Shown one piece after another: positions 1 through 5,689 of a stretch of 6,706 nucleotides of DNA. Origin of the DNA: an uncultured Clostridia bacterium (lineage in GTDB: Bacteria > Bacillota > Clostridia > Christensenellales > Pumilibacteraceae); NCBI GenBank assembly GCA_934277845.1, contig CAKQVV010000089.1:1-6706 (forward strand), written 5' to 3'. Under the pieces are notes generated by a model. It had not been told where the DNA came from, did no database searches, and saw only the letters and a list, made by a program, of their open reading frames with translations. Within the stretch, counting starts at the first letter, position 1. Every line of letters begins with the position of its first letter. Position numbers and translations under genes: made by a program.

Positions 1-1489
1 AGCGAGGAAATTGTCGCGGATTTGCGATAAAATACTTGTCGTCGGCAGCAAGTCAAGTTCCAATACACGAAAGTTGGTAGCACTTGCGTCGTCGCCCGAG
101 TGTCGCAGTTACGGAATTGCTTGCAAGGACGATGTAGACCAAATAAATTTCAGCACCGAAGATATTGTAGGTATAATAGCAGGTGCGTCAGCGCCGGATG
201 CGCTGATTACGGAGGTAAAAGAGTACATGAGTGAAAAGTTTGCAGACGTTCAGAACGCAGAATTTCTTGCAGAAGTCGAAAAGACGTTCGTTAACCACAA
301 AGAGGGTAAACGCGTAAAAGGCACTGTTATTTCCGCGGACGAGAAGGGCGTAAGGCTCAACATCGGCGGCAAGAAAGACGGTTTTATTCCCGCCGGCGAC
401 GTCAATATGGACGGATCGTACGATCCCAACGAGTATCCTGCCGGTACGGAACTCGAAGTTAAGGTCGGCAAGAACGACAACGAACTCGGTTGCATTCTTC
501 TTTCCAAGAAAGCAGTCGACGAAATCAAAGAAGCCGATAAAGTCGTCGAAACCATTCGCAACGGTGAGAATTTCGAAGTGAACGTTGACAAAGTCGTCAC
601 CGACGACAAGAAGAATCCGAAAGGTCTTACCGCAAAACTCGGCACGTACAACGTGTTTATTCCGGCTTCGCAGGTAGAAGAAAGATTCGTTCGCGATCTT
701 AAAAAGTATGTCGGTCAGAAACTCAGCGTTACCGCGCTCGAGATTGACGATGCCAAACACAAAATCGTTGCAAGTCACAGAAAGATCGCCGAAGCGGAAC
801 GCAAGGCAAAAGAAGATGTTTTCTGGGAGAACATTGCGCCCAACATGGTCGTCAGCGGTGTAGTTAAGCGCACTGCGGCGTTCGGCGCGTTTGTCAGTGT
901 CGGCGGATTCGATTGCCTCGCGCACATCGTCGATTTGTCCTGGACTCACATCAAGAACGTTGAAGAAGTCCTTACCGTCGGCGAAACTTACGAGTTCGTG
1001 GTTCTCAGCGCAGACAGAGAAAAGAACAGAGTTTCTTTGGGCTACAAACAGCTTCAACCGCATCCGTTCGTTGCCTGCATGGAAAAGCACCCTGTCGGTT
1101 CTACCGTTAAGGGTAAAGTCGTAAGCATCGTTCCGTTCGGCGTGTTCGTAGAGATCGAGCCCCATATCGAAGGTCTCGTTCACGTTTCCGAGGTCGCTCA
1201 CAACTTCGTAAAGAACATCAACGATGTAATCAAAGTCGGCGACGAAGTGGAAGTCAAGGTTCTCGGCTACGATGAGGCAAACCGCAAGATCAACCTCAGC
1301 ATCAAGGCTTGCCTGCCCGAGGAAGAAAAGCCTGCGGCAACCGAAGGCGAGAACAAGAACGAAGAAAGAAAAGTAAGAAAGCCGCGTGCCAAGGTTGAAA
1401 AGAACGAAGCCGAAGGCGAGAAGGAATGGAGCGAGGACACCTCGAACAATCCGTTTGCCGACCTTCTTAAAAATCTCGACGTAAAGTAA
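1..1489 (+). CDS. ispH: IspH-ribosomal protein S1 fusion protein, 5'-truncated by window edge
   Basis: This is the C-terminal part of a fusion of 4-hydroxy-3-methylbut-2-enyl diphosphate reductase (IspH, the iron-sulfur enzyme that ends the MEP isoprenoid pathway) with S1-type RNA-binding repeats, an arrangement known in many Clostridia. The frame is open to base 2, so the TTG at 11 is not a real start. Counting from that TTG, residues 1-75 carry the end of the IspH fold: SSN at 16-18 and GASAPD at 58-63 match the substrate-binding Ser/Asn and Ser of E. coli IspH (S225/S226/N227 and S269). The cluster cysteines would lie upstream of the window. Four S1 OB-fold repeats follow at about 98-167, 185-257, 278-346 and 363-432. 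The last two are the most canonical (FGAFV, FGVFVEI). A charged, low-complexity tail occupies about 437-492. Codons are strongly biased (AAG, AAC, GTC, TTC), as expected for an abundant translation protein. A terminator follows 11 bases after the stop. Confidence 0.95.
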   Translation, partial: ARKLSRICDKILVVGSKSSSNTRKLVALASSPECRSYGIACKDDVDQINFSTEDIVGIIAGASAPDALITEVKEYMSEKFADVQNAEFLAEVEKTFVNHKEGKRVKGTVISADEKGVRLNIGGKKDGFIPAGDVNMDGSYDPNEYPAGTELEVKVGKNDNELGCILLSKKAVDEIKEADKVVETIRNGENFEVNVDKVVTDDKKNPKGLTAKLGTYNVFIPASQVEERFVRDLKKYVGQKLSVTALEIDDAKHKIVASHRKIAEAERKAKEDVFWENIAPNMVVSGVVKRTAAFGAFVSVGGFDCLAHIVDLSWTHIKNVEEVLTVGETYEFVVLSADREKNRVSLGYKQLQPHPFVACMEKHPVGSTVKGKVVSIVPFGVFVEIEPHIEGLVHVSEVAHNFVKNINDVIKVGDEVEVKVLGYDEANRKINLSIKACLPEEEKPAATEGENKNEERKVRKPRAKVEKNEAEGEKEWSEDTSNNPFADLLKNLDVK

Positions 1490-1500
1490 AATAACAACTT

Positions 1501-1536
1501 AATTATCTCTTGTGTCAAGCAAGAGATAATTTTTTT
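1501..1536 (+). terminator. Intrinsic terminator after ispH-rpsA
   Basis: A perfect 12-bp stem (1501-1512 with 1520-1531) closes a 7-base loop and runs directly into seven T residues (1530-1536). It lies 11 bases after the ispH-rpsA stop and 41 bases before the dipeptidase start, so it should end the upstream transcript. Confidence 0.9.
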
Positions 1537-1576
1537 GCCCGATCACTACTGCGGCAATTCCGGCATATAAATCTTT

Positions 1577-2359
1577 ATGATATTCGATTTACATAACGAT
1601 TTACTGACGGCAAAAACCGCGACCGAAGCGAAAACCATCGCATTGAAATATTCGGATGAACAGAAAGGCATAGTTCTGGTGTTCTGGTCGACGAATTACG
1701 ACGGTATTCCGGATTTCGGAATACCACGGCGCGATAATTTGTTTTTTGCTGTCGAAGACATGCACTTTTTCGGGTTTGACATGACTGAAAATTTGCTTGT
1801 GTTAAATCCCGTATATTGCGGATTAACCTGGAATTACGATAACGGACTTGCCGGTGGCGCATATTCTGACGGTCGACTGACAAACAAAGGCAGAGAGATA
1901 ATCGACTTATTAAACGATAACGGACTTGCCGTCGACCTTGCGCATCTGAACGAACGAAGTTTTTTCGACGTGATCGAACGGGCAAAGAACCCGATAGTGT
2001 CGCATACGTTCGTTTCGGACTTCCATGATCATAAACGTAATATTTCGTTCCGGCAGATAAAAGCGGTTATCGAGCGAAACGGTATAATAGGTTTGACGCC
2101 GATAAATGATTTTACCGGCGGCGGATTAATGTCGTTCGTATGCGGCGTTGCTCGTCTTATAGATAAGTTCGGCGACGATAACTTCGCAATAGGAACAGAT
2201 TTATACGGTTCCGAGGACTTTCCCGACGAATTGCGCGATTATTACGGCTACCTGACTTTTGAAAAAGCGTTGTCCGATCTCGGATACGCTCGTGATACGA
2301 TAGAAAAAATTATGTACTTAAACGCCGCAGAATACCTCGGCAACGGAGGACTAACATGA
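1577..2359 (+). CDS. Short M19-family (membrane/renal dipeptidase-type) dipeptidase
   Basis: This is a predicted zinc-dependent dipeptidase of the amidohydrolase fold (peptidase M19). The expected active-site residues are present: H6 and D8 in DLHND, bridging E60, H123 in VDLAH, H143 in VSH, R154 in KRN, and D208 in IGTD. The substrate-pocket His of renal dipeptidase is Trp here (LTWN, 83-86), which I recall as common in Firmicutes members. At 260 residues it is shorter than the usual 300-400; much of the loss lies between the HxD motif and E60. There is no signal peptide or membrane segment, so it is probably cytoplasmic and acts in peptide turnover. The start is forced: TAA at 1568-1570 is in frame and DLHND begins three residues after the ATG, yet no Shine-Dalgarno sequence is visible. 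The stop overlaps the purB start (ATGA), so the two genes form an operon. Substrate is unknown; members of the family can also cleave dipeptides with a C-terminal D-residue. Confidence 0.88.
   Translation: MIFDLHNDLLTAKTATEAKTIALKYSDEQKGIVLVFWSTNYDGIPDFGIPRRDNLFFAVEDMHFFGFDMTENLLVLNPVYCGLTWNYDNGLAGGAYSDGRLTNKGREIIDLLNDNGLAVDLAHLNERSFFDVIERAKNPIVSHTFVSDFHDHKRNISFRQIKAVIERNGIIGLTPINDFTGGGLMSFVCGVARLIDKFGDDNFAIGTDLYGSEDFPDELRDYYGYLTFEKALSDLGYARDTIEKIMYLNAAEYLGNGGLT
1836..1931 (+). repeat. 18-bp exact direct repeat inside the dipeptidase gene
   Basis: The 18-mer acgataacggacttgccg occurs at 1836-1853 and again at 1914-1931, exactly 78 bases (26 codons) apart. Both copies are read in the same frame and encode DNGLA at residues 88-92 and 114-118. 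The two copies flank different conserved blocks of the enzyme (the LTWN region and the VDLAH metal-ligand motif). Confidence 0.8.
2345..2350 (+). promoter_or_regulatory. Ribosome binding site of purB, inside the dipeptidase gene
   Basis: GGAGGA sits 5 bases before the ATG at 2356 and lies within the last codons of the dipeptidase gene. With the ATGA overlap of stop and start it supports translational coupling and fixes the purB start. Confidence 0.85.
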
Positions 2360-3786
2360 GAGATTTATACGAAAACCCGCTTAATTCACGTTATGCAAGC
2401 CAAGAAATGTCGGCTGTATTTTCCGACGATAACCGCTTTCATCTTTGGAGAAGGTTGTGGATCGCTCTTGCCGAAAGCGAGAAAGAACTCGGCCTTAATA
2501 TTACCGACGAGCAAATCGCCGAAATGAAAAAATACGCAGACGATATAAATTACGACGTTGCGGAAAAACGAGAAGCCGAGGTTCGTCACGACGTTATGGC
2601 GCACGTTCACGCATACGGTACGCAGGCGAAAAGCGCGATGCCGATCATCCATCTTGGCGCGACCAGTTGCTATGTTACGGACAACGCCGAAATCATAATG
2701 ATCGGACAGGCTCTCGACATAGTTCGCAAAAAACTCGTTGCGGTGATGGACAGACTTAAAAAATTTGCGCTCAGATACAAAGATGTAGCGACGCTCGGTT
2801 TTACGCATTTACAGCCTGCGCAGTTGACTACCGTAGGCAAACGTGCAACGCTTTGGTTGCAGGATCTGATGCTTGACTATTATGACCTTATGCACGTTAT
2901 CGAGAATACAAGACTTCGCGGAGTCAAAGGTACGACCGGTACGCAGGCAAGTTTCCTCAGTTTGTTTGACGGCGACGGCGAGAAAGTAAAAAAGCTCGAA
3001 AAACTAATCGTTAAGAAAATGGGATATAAGTCTGCTTACGGTGTTACAGGACAAACTTATACCAGAAAATACGACTATAACGTGTTGTGTGCGCTGTCTA
3101 AAATCGCGCAGAGCGCATATAAATTCGCAAACGATCTGCGTATTTTACAGAATATGAAAGAAATGGAAGAGCCGTTCGAAAAGACCCAGATCGGTTCGTC
3201 CGCAATGGCATACAAGCGTAATCCTATGCGCAGCGAAAGAATGTGCGGGCTGGCGCGTTATGTGATTTCACTTCCCGTAAACGAGGCTGTTACGGCGTCC
3301 ACGCAGTGGTTCGAGCGAACTCTTGACGACAGCGCGAACAAGAGAATCACTATCGCACAAGCGTTCCTTGCTCTCGACGGAGTTTTGAATCTTTATCTCA
3401 ACGTTTCCGAAAATATGGTTGTTTACGAAAATGTAATCAAAAAACATATTGCCGCCGAACTTCCGTTTATGGCAACCGAAACCATACTTATGGAGTGTGT
3501 CAAAGCCGGCGGGAACAGACAAGATCTTCACGAAAAGATCCGCACACATTCCATGGCGGCAGCTAAACTCGTAAAAGAAGAAGGCAAGGATAACGACTTG
3601 CTCGAAAGAATCAAAAACGATCCGGCATTTGCCGCCGTTTCGGACAGACTTGACGAGATTACGCACGCCGATGCTTTCACCGGCAGAGCAAAGGATCAGG
3701 TAGTCGAGTTTATAGGGAACGAAATCGATCCGATACTCGAAAAAAATTCCGACGCGTTATCCGTTGATGCCGTCATCAAAGTTTAA
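2356..3786 (+). CDS. purB: Adenylosuccinate lyase
   Basis: PurB catalyses two steps of purine synthesis: cleavage of SAICAR to AICAR plus fumarate, and of adenylosuccinate to AMP plus fumarate. It belongs to the fumarase/aspartase superfamily and works as a cytoplasmic homotetramer. The protein is full length at 476 residues. Visible motifs are HDVMAHVHAYG at 78-88, GATSCYVTDN at 101-110, GFTHLQPAQLTTVGKR at 148-163 with the catalytic His151, and the superfamily signature loop GSSAMAYKRNPMRSER at 280-295 with the catalytic Ser at 281/282. These motifs resemble the longer animal-type enzyme (about 484 residues in human) more than the short B. subtilis form. One oddity is Ala285 where the loop usually has Pro (GSSxMPxKxNP). 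The gene is coupled to the upstream dipeptidase; no other purine genes are in view. A strong bidirectional terminator follows. Confidence 0.97.
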   Translation: MRDLYENPLNSRYASQEMSAVFSDDNRFHLWRRLWIALAESEKELGLNITDEQIAEMKKYADDINYDVAEKREAEVRHDVMAHVHAYGTQAKSAMPIIHLGATSCYVTDNAEIIMIGQALDIVRKKLVAVMDRLKKFALRYKDVATLGFTHLQPAQLTTVGKRATLWLQDLMLDYYDLMHVIENTRLRGVKGTTGTQASFLSLFDGDGEKVKKLEKLIVKKMGYKSAYGVTGQTYTRKYDYNVLCALSKIAQSAYKFANDLRILQNMKEMEEPFEKTQIGSSAMAYKRNPMRSERMCGLARYVISLPVNEAVTASTQWFERTLDDSANKRITIAQAFLALDGVLNLYLNVSENMVVYENVIKKHIAAELPFMATETILMECVKAGGNRQDLHEKIRTHSMAAAKLVKEEGKDNDLLERIKNDPAFAAVSDRLDEITHADAFTGRAKDQVVEFIGNEIDPILEKNSDALSVDAVIKV

Positions 3787-3797
3787 TTAAATCGATA

Positions 3798-3839
3798 AAA
3801 ACAAAACCGCTTGCGTAATTTTGCAGGCGGTTTTGTTTT
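3798..3839. terminator. Bidirectional intrinsic terminator between purB and the tfoX-like gene
   Basis: A 17-bp stem with one G.U pair (3798-3814 with 3823-3839) encloses an 8-base loop. The arms end in A-rich and T-rich runs on opposite sides, so it can stop purB transcription on the plus strand and the convergent tfoX-like transcript on the minus strand. It lies 11 bases after the purB stop and 13 bases beyond the end of the minus-strand gene. Confidence 0.9.
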
Positions 3840-3852
3840 ATAGGGAAAGTGA

Positions 3853-4161
3853 CTACTTTATAATTCGTTTGGCTTTAAGATCGCTGACGGTAATTTCGCA
3901 GATCTCTTTCAGTAAATCGCAGTTTTCCGGATCTTCGATGAGATACATATTTTTTGCGCTTTCATACGGCAATTCTTCGCTCATGCCGAATTGCTCGTTC
4001 CCGATGGTGCGTTTGACAAGCAATCTGTCGTCGAATATGCCGGCAAAATAAACGCCGTCCGAGTAGAGTAGATATTCGCCCATCATGGGACGTGCCGTTA
4101 CGTTCAGTTCGGATGAAAACTGTTCTAATATAAAATTCAGATAATCTTTCGATGATGCCAT
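3853..4161 (-). CDS. TfoX/Sxy family N-terminal domain protein
   Basis: This is a 102-residue single-domain protein resembling the TfoX/Sxy N-terminal domain. Typical family features are the start MASSKDYLNFILEQ, the RPMMGEYLLY block at 24-33, GIFDDRLLVKRT at 41-52, and ELPYESAKNMYLIED at 63-77. The C-terminal helix-hairpin-helix domain of proteobacterial Sxy/TfoX is absent, as in many stand-alone Firmicutes members. In gamma-proteobacteria TfoX/Sxy promotes competence gene expression with CRP; that role should not be carried over here, and the biochemical function of the single-domain form is unknown. The start is supported by AAGGAA (complement of 4170-4175) 8 bases upstream of the ATG. No clear promoter is seen in the 62 bases between it and the tRNA terminator, so it may use a weak promoter or read-through from the tRNA operon. 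Confidence 0.85.
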   Translation of the reverse strand: MASSKDYLNFILEQFSSELNVTARPMMGEYLLYSDGVYFAGIFDDRLLVKRTIGNEQFGMSEELPYESAKNMYLIEDPENCDLLKEICEITVSDLKAKRIIK

Positions 4162-4223
4162 TTCGTTTATTCCTTATATTATTATGTAATTGATATCGAT
4201 AAGCGAGTAGAATCCGATATATG

Positions 4224-4249
4224 AAAAAAGAGCGGAAAACGCTCTTTTT
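4224..4249 (-). terminator. Intrinsic terminator of the tRNA operon
   Basis: A 10-bp stem (4225-4234 with 4240-4249) has a 5-base loop. Read on the minus strand it ends in six T residues (complement of 4224-4229). It lies 27 bases after the encoded CCA end of tRNA-Leu and upstream of the tfoX-like gene. Confidence 0.85.
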
Positions 4250-4276
4250 CTTTGCCGACGCGCCTTGCGGTTATCG

Positions 4277-4362
4277 TGGTGCCCAAGGCCGGACTCGAAC
4301 CGGCACGGTGTTGCCACCGAAGGATTTTAAGTCCTTTGCGTCTGCCATTTCGCCACTTGGGC
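4277..4362 (-). tRNA. tRNA-Leu(TAA)
   Basis: This 86-nt class II tRNA decodes UUA (and UUG by wobble). The acceptor stem is GCCCAAG/CTTGGGC with discriminator A and an encoded CCA (complement of 4277-4279). The anticodon loop is CTTAAAA with anticodon TAA (complement of 4327-4329) on an AAGGA/TCCTT stem. A long variable arm built on CGGTG/CACCG is typical of tRNA-Leu. The T arm is GCCGG-TTCGAGT-CCGGC. It is third and last in the operon, five bases after tRNA-Cys. Confidence 0.97.
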
Positions 4363-4367
4363 AGGTA

Positions 4368-4441
4368 TGGAGGCACCACCCAGACTCGAACTGGGGGTAA
4401 AGGCTTTGCAGGCCTCTGCCTTACCACTTGGCTATGGTGCC
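4368..4441 (-). tRNA. tRNA-Cys(GCA)
   Basis: This 74-nt tRNA has acceptor GGCACCA/TGGTGCC, discriminator T (U, the main identity base for CysRS), and encoded CCA. The anticodon loop is CTGCAAA with anticodon GCA (complement of 4407-4409). The D stem is GCC/GGC and the T arm is CCCAG-TTCGAGT-CTGGG. It is second in the operon, 47 bases after tRNA-Val; that spacer shows no further RNA gene. Confidence 0.97.
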
Positions 4442-4488
4442 ATACTTTAATAGTTATGCCCGACAAGCAACGAACGTTACAAAAATAG

Positions 4489-4564
4489 TGGTGGGAGTTA
4501 CAGGGCTCGAACCTGTGACCCTCTGCTTGTAAGGCAGATGCTCTCCCAACTGAGCTAAACTCCC
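4489..4564 (-). tRNA. tRNA-Val(TAC)
   Basis: This 76-nt tRNA has acceptor GGGAGTT/AACTCCC, discriminator A and encoded CCA. The D arm is GCTC/GAGC. The anticodon loop is CTTACAA with anticodon TAC (complement of 4529-4531) on a TCTGC/GCAGA stem. The T arm is ACAGG-TTCGAGC-CCTGT. It is the first gene of the operon, about 25 bases after the expected transcription start. Confidence 0.97.
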
Positions 4565-4596
4565 TGAAAACTACCGACCAAGTCAGCAGCCTTTAT

Positions 4597-4625
4597 AGTT
4601 TAGCAAAGAATGAATAAAAAAGCAA
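4597..4625 (-). promoter_or_regulatory. Promoter of the tRNA Val-Cys-Leu operon
   Basis: On the minus strand TTGCTT (complement of 4620-4625) is followed by an exact 17-bp spacer and TAAACT (complement of 4597-4602). The spacer ends in TGC, giving the TGn extended -10. The predicted start near 4590 leaves a short leader before tRNA-Val. Confidence 0.75.
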
Positions 4626-4671
4626 GAGATTTTGCCGTGTTTTTATAAAAAATTTTCCGTCCGACCGTCCT

Positions 4672-4701
4672 TTGTTTTTGCAATACGGCTATAAGTATAA
4701 T
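4672..4701 (+). promoter_or_regulatory. Possible promoter upstream of the YtxC-like gene
   Basis: TTGTTT (4672-4677), an 18-bp spacer and a consensus TATAAT (4696-4701) would give a leader of about 150 bases before the ATG at 4857. The -35 is only partial and the surroundings are very AT-rich, so a chance match is possible. Apart from this, the tRNA promoter and the inverted repeat at 4767-4798, I see no gene or RNA in the 292 bases between 4565 and 4856. Confidence 0.4.
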
Positions 4702-4766
4702 TACGCTAGATTGAAATTTTTTTACTATATATTTACGTCTGGAATCGGCAGGCGATTTCGTCCATC

Positions 4767-4798
4767 GATAATTATCACCGTTTTTCGACATGATAATT
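4767..4798. repeat. Inverted repeat with a 10-bp palindrome in the leader of the YtxC-like gene
   Basis: GATAATTATC (4767-4776) is a perfect palindrome. Its right half continues as AATTATCA (4770-4777), which is the reverse complement of TGATAATT at 4791-4798, 13 bases downstream. GATAAT thus recurs with a 25-bp spacing, a little over two helical turns. This could be an operator or a weak RNA hairpin; AT-rich chance is also plausible. Confidence 0.4.
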
Positions 4799-4856
4799 TT
4801 GTGCATTCCGCGTAATTTCCGCACGATTGTAAAACAATAATGAGGAAGAGGAATAT

Positions 4857-5600
4857 ATGTACGAAATAAACATTACCGTCTCACCGACGTTCTACGGGTG
4901 GAACGACGAGGCGGAAATAAAACTGAAAAATTCGATGAGCAAAGTGTCCGATTGCATAGAGTTTTCGGACGGTTACGACGGGAGACGTATTTATATCCGC
5001 TTTAACAACGCGGAAAAAGCCGAATACGAATTGAAGACTTTTTTGATTGAATTTTATTGCGTGAACGCGAAACGAGGGTATCTTGCAAGTAAATTAAGAT
5101 TGTCTGTGGTCAGCGAATTATCAAGAGCCGCGTTGATTCATACGCTCATCGCGTTCGACCGGGATCGCGATGAGGAGGCGATCAAAGACGAATTGCGATT
5201 CGGCGAAAGTTTTTCTGTAGACGGGTTTTATAATTTTCGGTTGCGAGGCATAGAACGCCGCTGGGACGAAATTGTATGTCTTACGTCAGATAATTTCGCG
5301 CTTATGTACGACGAAAACGCGCTCGATCTTTTGATAAGATTTTTACTCAGCACCGTTACGCCGCGATATGAGTCGATATTGCTCGGAGAACAATCCGGAT
5401 GTTATGAGATAGGGACGACCGACGGCAAAAAAATAAAGGCGAAAAGCGCGGGAGAATTGATAGCCGAACTTATAGATATTGCGCCGATGGAAATAATATT
5501 GCGTGGCGAATTGAGCGACGGTGTGCTCGAAAAGCGTATTATAGACATGTTTGATGTCAAAGGAAAGAGAAATTCGCTGGTTTTCGGCGAAAAAATCTAG
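4857..5600 (+). CDS. Putative sporulation protein, YtxC-like
   Basis: This 247-residue protein has no signal peptide or membrane segment. The best recognisable block is FSVDGFYNFRLRG at 119-131 followed by a helical stretch (135-165) and a short beta-rich segment. This matches the YtxC-like pattern in which an EGF-RFRLK-type motif is followed by helices. YtxC is linked with sporulation in Bacillus and many Clostridia, but its molecular role is unknown. The N-terminal 115 residues are less conserved in appearance: beta-rich 1-50, then helices. The start is supported by purine-rich GAGGAAGAGGA (4842-4852) ending 4 bases before the ATG. The gene follows a 292-base intergenic region. No terminator is visible before yajC, so some read-through into yajC is possible. 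The family assignment comes from motif memory only. Confidence 0.6.
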   Translation: MYEINITVSPTFYGWNDEAEIKLKNSMSKVSDCIEFSDGYDGRRIYIRFNNAEKAEYELKTFLIEFYCVNAKRGYLASKLRLSVVSELSRAALIHTLIAFDRDRDEEAIKDELRFGESFSVDGFYNFRLRGIERRWDEIVCLTSDNFALMYDENALDLLIRFLLSTVTPRYESILLGEQSGCYEIGTTDGKKIKAKSAGELIAELIDIAPMEIILRGELSDGVLEKRIIDMFDVKGKRNSLVFGEKI

Positions 5601-5609
5601 ACGCCGTAC

Positions 5610-5619
5610 AAGTTAACTT
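5610..5619. repeat. 10-bp palindrome just upstream of the yajC promoter
   Basis: AAGTTAACTT is a perfect palindrome ending 10 bases before the yajC -35 element. It is a possible regulator site, but short palindromes in AT-rich DNA are frequent. Confidence 0.3.
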
Positions 5620-5629
5620 TGAAAAACGC

Positions 5630-5658
5630 TTGCATTTATCGTCTCATTGTGCTATCAT
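5630..5658 (+). promoter_or_regulatory. yajC: Promoter of yajC
   Basis: TTGCAT (5630-5635), a 17-bp spacer and TATCAT (5653-5658) form a good housekeeping-type promoter. TGC before the -10 makes it extended. The expected start near 5665 leaves a 25-base leader containing the AAGGAG ribosome binding site (5676-5681). Confidence 0.75.
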
Positions 5659-5689
5659 TAACGATATAATAACGTAAGGAGTCAGTTAA

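Noticed and set aside
11..13. TTG at 11 as the start of the first gene
   Set aside because: The frame is open to the window edge and the first residues are already inside the conserved IspH C-terminal fold, so the gene begins upstream of the window.
188..1201. 337-codon open frame on the minus strand inside ispH-rpsA
   Set aside because: It lies wholly opposite well-recognised S1 domains and its translation shows no family pattern. Long antisense frames are expected where the coding strand has strong codon bias.
3821..4051. 76-codon plus-strand frame opposite the tfoX-like gene
   Set aside because: It starts inside the purB terminator and is the shadow of a recognised minus-strand gene.
4162..4223. 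Promoter for the tfoX-like gene
   Set aside because: AT-rich -10-like strings occur, but none has an acceptable -35 at 16-18 bp, so no site is claimed.
4182..4488. Small open frames on both strands across the tRNA cluster
   Set aside because: They run through tRNA genes with complete cloverleaf pairing and give no recognisable protein.
4600..4824. 74-codon minus-strand frame in the intergenic region
   Set aside because: It begins with GTG without a ribosome binding site, overlaps the tRNA promoter and resembles no family I know.
4565..4856. Riboswitch or T-box leader before the YtxC-like gene
   Set aside because: I find no T-box specifier and antiterminator pattern, no conserved riboswitch core and no terminator before the ATG; the region is AT-rich with only a short inverted repeat.
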